This document shows, piece after piece, positions 58,514-64,000 of a DNA stretch of 64,000 nucleotides. How positions within the stretch are numbered: the stretch's first letter is position 1; each line of letters starts with the position of its first letter. The notes below the pieces were generated by a model. That model was not told where the DNA came from and did no database searches. It was given only the letters and a program-made list of their open reading frames with translations. Location: assembly GCA_919901855.1 (NCBI GenBank), contig CAKKQC010000027.1, forward strand, positions 87,612-151,611, read 5' to 3'. Both the position numbers and the translations under genes were made by a program. Source of the stretch: a bacterium (lineage in GTDB: Bacteria > Oederibacteriota > CAKKQC01).

Positions 58514-60951
58514 AGTCCCGCCGCCCGCTTCGCCGCCGCGACCCGTTCGGGCCACAGGGGGTACGCCTGCGCCGCCCGCGCGAGAGCGTCGAGCGCCTCC
58601 GCCCGGCGCCCCAACCGTCCGGCCGCCACCGCGAGATCGAGGAGATTGGTCTCGTCCACGAGTCCGTCCGCTACCGTCCGCTTCAATATGGGATACGCTT
58701 CCCGCGCGCGGCCGGCCGCCAGGAGGGCGTCGGCCTCCATGGATGCGATCGAGGCGACCGGGGGCAGGTGGCCGAACGCCCGAAACCGCCGGACCGCATC
58801 CCCGTACGCGCCGTGGACGGCCGCGAGCGAAGCGTACGTGTAGGCGCGTTCCGCCCCCGGCAGGAACAGCACGGTCGCCAGCGGAGACGCAGGCGACCGT
58901 TTCACCTCGAACAGCCACGGGCTTCCGTAGTTCGGATCGGACCGGCCGGCGAACGCGACGATCCTGAGATGCCTCCGCACGAACTCCGCGTACCTGACGA
59001 GGTCGTCGCGGCCCCACTCGTACGGCGCGTACGTATACCGGCCCCAGTCGGCCATCTGCGCGTTGAAGAGGATCCAGCCGACGTTCGCCTGCCGAAACCT
59101 GACCGCGATGCGCCCGACCGACGTTGCCCCGCGGCACGCGCGCCAGACGAACGGCGGCCCGAATACCTGCGTCCGCACCCGGGCCGGAATGCCCCAGAAA
59201 TGGACCTCCCCGATCGCGAGCACGGACCTCGGTGGGGTCTCCGACCCCACCGCGCTCACGACCTCGGGCAGGATCGCGCCGTAGGCCAGCATGCCCCGGA
59301 GCCGCATGTCCCCCGCCGTCAGCCGGCCGGCATGGTACGCGGCGTGTAGTGACTGCAGGCTCCCGCCGGGCCACCACTCGAACCGCCCCAACCCGACGGC
59401 GCACAGGAAGCCGAGGGCGGTCGCCAACCCGGCCACGACGCGGCGACTCGCCCGTCGGCCCGGGTCCTCGTGAGACCCCACAGTCATCCCGGCCAGGCCC
59501 ACCAGGCCCCAGAGCGCGAAGGCGGGATAGCAGAACCGTTCCACGTGCTCGAGCGCCCCCCGGATCCCGGCCACCAGCCCCAGGTACCCGGCCGCACTCG
59601 CGACGAGGAGTACGCCGGTGCCGCGGGGCAGGCGTCCGAGCCACGGGAGCGCCGCCAGGAAGAGCCAGGCGTTCGGGAGCGCGAGCCGGAGCGCCTCGGC
59701 CGGAAACGCCGAGGCCCGGCGGACATCCTGCAGGTAGATAAGGAACATCGCCCTGATCCCGTCGCTCGTCTCCGGGTTCCCGAAGAGCCCGGGGAGGGCG
59801 GATGCTCCGACCGGTGGGAGGGGATCGGCCTCCAGGCACCAGGCCTTGAGCGCCCAGGGCAGTATCGGGAAGATGGCCGCGAGCCCGAGGATTCCGGTGA
59901 CGCGCCACCGGCTGCGGTGCCCGGTCCGGAGCACGACCGCAGCCGCGAGCGCTGCGGCCAGCGGCAGGGTCAGGTACTTGACCGCCACCGTGGCCCCGAG
60001 CAGGCACGCCCCGCACGCGAGCGCGGCGGGACGTTGCGATCCCGCGGCCGCGCGGCGTCCGCGCGCTAACCCTCCCGCGTGCAGGAGGAGGCCGGCCGCC
60101 GCGAGCGCGTGGCCGACGGCGAAGGAATCGCTCTTGGCGAGCACGAGCCCGCTCCGCGCGGTCGGGACGATGAGCGTGAGCACGACGGCCGCCGCGCCGG
60201 CCGCGGCGTTCCCCGCGGGGACGAGCGCGGTCCACAGCACGGCCGCGCCCGCGAGCGCGAGCAGGAGCGCGCAGACGCGCGCGGCGGGGTCCAGCCCGCA
60301 CAGGACCGGGAAGACGTACGGGAACTCGGCGGGAAGCGGGATCGCCCAGTGCGAGTAGAGGTCGCTCCCGAGCAGGCGATGCGCGCGCAGAACCTGCTGG
60401 GGAAACGCGAGGTCGTAGGTCAGGCAATCGCGCGCGAGCTCCGGCGGCGTGACCAGCGACACCAGCCAGCCCGCGAGCAGGACGCCCGCGAAGCGGCCCG
60501 CGACCGGCGCGTCGCGCCACAGGGACGCCGCAGTCCCGGCCCAGTCGCGGGCCACCGCTCTAGCGGACCCGAACGCCGTGATCACGACGAGCGCCGCGGC
60601 TGCCGCCAGGGCGGCCGGGAACCAGAGGCCGGCGGCGGCCCCCCCGAGCAGGGCCGTGGAGACGGCCAGGTAGCCGAGGAGCGGGGCGGCCCACCGGACC
60701 GGCCCCGCCATCCTCCGCACGCCCGCCCAACCGGTCAGCCGCCGTCCGAGCGCGTCCGAGAGGAAGACGAGGCTGAAGCCCAGCAGGAGCGCCGCCGCCG
60801 TGCGTACCGTGTTCCCGGCCAGGTGCGGCCCCGGCGGCCACAGGCCTCCCGGGAATGCGGCGGACCATGCCCCGGCCCGCGACAGCGCCCGCCACTCCCA
60901 CGCGGCCGCGATCGCCAGCACGGCAGCACTCCATGCGAATCCCACGTTCAT
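58510..60951 (-). CDS. GT-C-like multi-pass membrane protein with TPR tail, paralog 4 (first in operon)
   Basis: An 813-residue protein at the upstream end of the tandem array. The loop reads TPPELARDCLTYDLAFPQQVLRAHRLLGSDLY, so His is replaced by Asp. The other blocks are PYVFPVLCGLDPAARVCALLLALAG, LAKSDSFAVGHAL and AWCLEADPLPPVGASALPGLFGNPETSDGIRAMF. The C-terminal part has FRQANVGWILFNAQMADWGRYTYAPYEWGRDDLVRYAEFVRRHLRIVAFAGRSDPNYGSPWLFEV, LFLPGAERAYTYASLAAVHGAYGDAVRRF and a TPR-like end. The ATG at 60951 is preceded by TACTAT directly adjacent, so the true transcription start is uncertain. The four copies share tight four-base overlaps, consistent with one message. Confidence 0.72.
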   Translation of the reverse strand: MNVGFAWSAAVLAIAAAWEWRALSRAGAWSAAFPGGLWPPGPHLAGNTVRTAAALLLGFSLVFLSDALGRRLTGWAGVRRMAGPVRWAAPLLGYLAVSTALLGGAAAGLWFPAALAAAAALVVITAFGSARAVARDWAGTAASLWRDAPVAGRFAGVLLAGWLVSLVTPPELARDCLTYDLAFPQQVLRAHRLLGSDLYSHWAIPLPAEFPYVFPVLCGLDPAARVCALLLALAGAAVLWTALVPAGNAAAGAAAVVLTLIVPTARSGLVLAKSDSFAVGHALAAAGLLLHAGGLARGRRAAAGSQRPAALACGACLLGATVAVKYLTLPLAAALAAAVVLRTGHRSRWRVTGILGLAAIFPILPWALKAWCLEADPLPPVGASALPGLFGNPETSDGIRAMFLIYLQDVRRASAFPAEALRLALPNAWLFLAALPWLGRLPRGTGVLLVASAAGYLGLVAGIRGALEHVERFCYPAFALWGLVGLAGMTVGSHEDPGRRASRRVVAGLATALGFLCAVGLGRFEWWPGGSLQSLHAAYHAGRLTAGDMRLRGMLAYGAILPEVVSAVGSETPPRSVLAIGEVHFWGIPARVRTQVFGPPFVWRACRGATSVGRIAVRFRQANVGWILFNAQMADWGRYTYAPYEWGRDDLVRYAEFVRRHLRIVAFAGRSDPNYGSPWLFEVKRSPASPLATVLFLPGAERAYTYASLAAVHGAYGDAVRRFRAFGHLPPVASIASMEADALLAAGRAREAYPILKRTVADGLVDETNLLDLAVAAGRLGRRAEALDALARAAQAYPLWPERVAAAKRAAGL

Positions 60952-61034
60952 ATAGTACCGGTCGCCGCCTTCGGAACCCCGTGCCGAGTTGCGACGTCCA
61001 GAGCAACTCGGAGACGCCCGTCTTTGGGCGGCAG

Positions 61035-61064
61035 TTGTACCCGAATGCGTTCATTTGATAGGTT
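61035..61064 (+). promoter_or_regulatory. Promoter of moxR
   Basis: TTGTAC (61035-61040), an 18-base spacer and TAGGTT (61059-61064) preceded by TGA. It lies in the 136-base divergent gap between the GT-C array and moxR; nothing else is evident in that gap. Confidence 0.45.
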
Positions 61065-61087
61065 GTCATTTCGGGAGGAGCACCACC

Positions 61088-62077
<990 letters not shown>

Positions 62078-62147
62078 GGGGACGCCCGGTGGAACCCCGG
62101 GGTTTTCGGCGGATCGCGGACGCGCGGACGGAATCGAGGTAGGCCGG

Positions 62148-63047
62148 ATGGCGACGCCCGCGGCGGCCCCGTTCGCCCCCGAGACGCTCCGGAACATCCG
62201 GCGCCTCGAGATCAAGACCAGGCGCCTGGTCAACGAGCTGTTCGGCGGGCGATACCACTCGTCGTTCAAGGGCCGCGGCATGACGTTCGCGGACATCCGC
62301 GAGTACGCGCCCGGCGACGAGATCCGGTCCATCGACTGGAACGTGACCGCGCGGATGGGCACGCCCTTCATCAAGCAGTACACGGAGGAGCGCGAGCTCA
62401 CGATCTGCCTGGTCGTGGACAACTCCGCCTCGCTCAAGTTCGGCACCCGGGTGCGATCCAAGCACTCGCTCGCGGTCGAGCTGGCCGCCGTGCTCGCCTT
62501 CGCCGCCCTGCGCAACAACGACAAGGTCGGGCTCCTGCTCTTCAGCGATGCGGTGGACCGGTACGTGCGCCCCCGGAAGAGCAGGCTCCACGCCCTCCGG
62601 ATCCTGCGCGACATGCTCGTCCTCGAGCCGAAGGGCAACGGAACCGGGCTGGCGGAGGCGCTGGCCTTCCTCAACCGGGTCCAGCGCAAGCGGGCGGTGG
62701 TCTTCCTCTTCTCCGACTTCCTGGCCGCGGGGTGGGAGCAACCCCTGGCCGTCACCCAGCGCCGTCACGACACCATCGCGTTCGTCCTCGAGGACCCCCG
62801 GGAGCGCGACCTGCCGGCCGCCGGCTGGCTGAACCTCGAGGATCTCGAGACGGGCGAGCGCGTCCTCGTCGACACCGGCAACGCGTCGGTGCGGGAGAGG
62901 CTAGCGCGAAGCCGGGCCGACGCGCGCAAGCACCGGGACGGCATATTCCGCAAGCTCGGACTGGACACGATCCCGCTCGAGACCGGCCAGCCTTACCTCA
63001 AGCCGCTCATGGCCTTCTTCGAACGGCGCGCGAGGCGTCTACGGTGA
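62148..63047 (+). CDS. DUF58 (VWA-like) protein
   Basis: A 299-residue protein of the DUF58 family. The signature block is HSSFKGRGMTFADIREYAPGDEIRSIDWNVTARMGTPFIKQYTEERELTICLVVDNSAS (about 41-98), where DNSAS is a partly degenerate metal-ion adhesion site (DxSxS) of a von Willebrand A fold. FRKLGLDTIPLETGQPYLKPLMAFFERR ends the protein. DUF58 proteins pair with MoxR ATPases in the classic moxR-DUF58-bat arrangement. It is soluble in appearance. The stop overlaps the next GTG by four bases. Confidence 0.94.
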   Translation: MATPAAAPFAPETLRNIRRLEIKTRRLVNELFGGRYHSSFKGRGMTFADIREYAPGDEIRSIDWNVTARMGTPFIKQYTEERELTICLVVDNSASLKFGTRVRSKHSLAVELAAVLAFAALRNNDKVGLLLFSDAVDRYVRPRKSRLHALRILRDMLVLEPKGNGTGLAEALAFLNRVQRKRAVVFLFSDFLAAGWEQPLAVTQRRHDTIAFVLEDPRERDLPAAGWLNLEDLETGERVLVDTGNASVRERLARSRADARKHRDGIFRKLGLDTIPLETGQPYLKPLMAFFERRARRLR

Positions 63048-64000
63048 GGACGGTCCGGCTGTACGCGGTCCTGGCCCTCCTGGGGCTGGCGGGGTCCGCC
63101 CCGGCATACGAGATCGGAGTCGGAGCGACGCTCAAGCCCGACACGGTCACGATCGGCGACCGGGTCTTCTACGAGGCCGCCTTCCGGGTCCCGCCCGGGT
63201 TCAAGGCTACGCCGGCCTTCACGGCGACCCAGTTCGCGGACTGGGAAGTCCTCGGCACCCAGCCGGCGCCCCCGCGCCAGCTTCCCGGCGGCGCCGTCGA
63301 ACAGCGCGTCCTCGTCGTCCTGACCGTCTGGACCACGTCCGAGACGGCCACGCCCGCGCTGCCGTTCACGATCTCGGCCCCGGGCGTGAAGCCCCAGACC
63401 GTGACGGCGCCGGCACTCAAGATCACGGTAGAGTCCGTGCTCGCGAAGGCCGAGGACAAGGCGAACCTGCGCGCGCCGAAGGGTATGGTCGGTTTCTTCA
63501 ACTGGTGGCCGTACGTCGGGGGGGCGATCCTGCTCCTCGCCCTCGGGCTCGCAATCTGGGCGTGGCGCCGCCGGAAGAGGCTTAAGGAACTCGAAGCCCT
63601 CGGCCTCCTGCCCGGCGTCCCCCGCCGCCCTCCCGAAGAGATCGCGCGGGAAGCCCTGGACGCCCTGCTGGCCTCACCGCTGCTCGAGGAGGGCCAGGTC
63701 AAGCTCTTCTATATCCAGCTCGGCGACATCCTCCGCCGGTACCTCGGGGACCGGTTCCGCATCTCCGCGCTCGACCGGACCACGGCTGAACTCCTCCCCG
63801 AACTGCGCGGTGTCGCCGCGCTGCGGCCCCTCTTGGGCGACGTCCGGCTCTTCTTCGACACCTGCGACCTCGTCAAGTTCGCCAAGCACGTCCCCGACCG
63901 CGCCGAGATCGACGGCGATGTCGCGCGGGCCCGGGCGCTCGTGGATCAGACCAGTCCCCGCGCGGCAGCCCCGCCGAAGCCGGTCGCGGCTTCGGCGTCG
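63044..64000 (+). CDS. BatD/DUF4381-like membrane protein (3' end outside window)
   Basis: Starts at GTG 63044, overlapping the DUF58 stop as GTGA, and runs open to the window end (319 codons). It has a signal peptide (RLYAVLALLGLAGSAPAYE), a periplasmic beta domain (GATLKPDTVTIGDRVFYEAAFRVPPGF...), one membrane helix (WWPYVGGAILLLALGLAIWAWRRRKRLKEL, about 150-179) and a cytoplasmic helical domain (EIAREALDALLASPLLEEGQVKLFYIQLGDILRRYLGDRFRISALDRTTAELLPEL). The combination fits the DUF4381/BatD-type proteins of moxR operons. The stop and any Bat partners lie outside the window. Confidence 0.8.
   Translation, partial: MRTVRLYAVLALLGLAGSAPAYEIGVGATLKPDTVTIGDRVFYEAAFRVPPGFKATPAFTATQFADWEVLGTQPAPPRQLPGGAVEQRVLVVLTVWTTSETATPALPFTISAPGVKPQTVTAPALKITVESVLAKAEDKANLRAPKGMVGFFNWWPYVGGAILLLALGLAIWAWRRRKRLKELEALGLLPGVPRRPPEEIAREALDALLASPLLEEGQVKLFYIQLGDILRRYLGDRFRISALDRTTAELLPELRGVAALRPLLGDVRLFFDTCDLVKFAKHVPDRAEIDGDVARARALVDQTSPRAAAPPKPVAASAS

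Noticed and set aside
58514-60520. Upstream extension of GT-C paralog 3
   Set aside because: The extension is antiphase to paralog 4 and has shadow composition. The GTGA junction gives the start.
60940-60960. TACTAT next to the paralog 4 ATG as its promoter
   Set aside because: It directly abuts the start codon, so transcription would begin inside the coding sequence; it does not fit the 6-10 base spacing of the other genes.

Overview
The window is very GC-rich, Gram-negative, bacterial-type chromosomal DNA. It has TonB-dependent uptake machinery, outer-membrane barrels, lipoproteins, a PorV/PorQ-type outer-membrane protein and several large secreted proteins ending in a FlgD-like/T9SS-like C-terminal domain. 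No rRNA, tRNA, CRISPR array or phage module was seen. The combination (PorV family, FlgD-type C-terminal domains, palindromic CCCTTCGAC...GCTCAGGG repeats, about 70% G+C by eye) resembles uncultivated lineages such as Elusimicrobiota or Eisenbacteria; this placement is only an inference.

Layout. 1-2300: the start of a BtuB-like TonB receptor, preceded by a cobalamin riboswitch and a good promoter. 2308-12218: a visibly less GC-rich, probably acquired, type I restriction-modification island on the minus strand. In transcription order it holds hsdM, a HepT-type HEPN toxin, an MNT antitoxin domain fused to the HsdS specificity subunit, a GIY-YIG nuclease, a tyrosine/dual-specificity-type phosphatase, a DUF6978-DUF1828 pair, two tiny overlapping genes, and an hsdR cut after 609 codons by an IS3-family element. 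The far end of that element is itself fused in frame to the tail of an S24 (LexA/UmuD-like) protease. 12267-15333: carbohydrate genes (GH42-like hydrolase, small protein, SASA-type esterase). 15379-23064: FecR-domain protein, TonB-ExbD-ExbB, an outer-membrane barrel and a very large TPR protein. 23146-25588: L25, peptidyl-tRNA hydrolase, a small membrane protein and a lipoprotein. 25617-40907: antiporter, PorV/PorQ-like protein and four large secreted cargo-like proteins. 40988-45990: PcrA/UvrD helicase and an MFS-spermidine synthase fusion. 46010-51181: LemA, a GIDE-domain protein, an ECF S component, Pgi and a YeeE-like membrane protein. 51223-60951: four tandem paralogous GT-C-like membrane proteins with TPR tails. 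61088-end: MoxR, DUF58 and BatD-like genes.

The most interesting system is the hsdM-hepT-(MNT-hsdS) arrangement. HepT keeps its RX4HXY motif and the MNT domain keeps GSX10DXD, so a complete MntA/HepT-type toxin-antitoxin pair is wired into the specificity subunit of a type I R-M system. This suggests that loss or disturbance of HsdS would release a toxin. It could also explain why modification genes persist after hsdR was destroyed.

A second theme is transcription. At least eight genes or operons have no clear Shine-Dalgarno site but carry a TAnnnT hexamer, often preceded by TGn, only 6-10 bases before the start codon, which indicates leaderless mRNAs. A smaller class with true leaders (btuB, moxR, the Kelch protein) shows a -35-like box, an 18-base spacer and a TGn -10.
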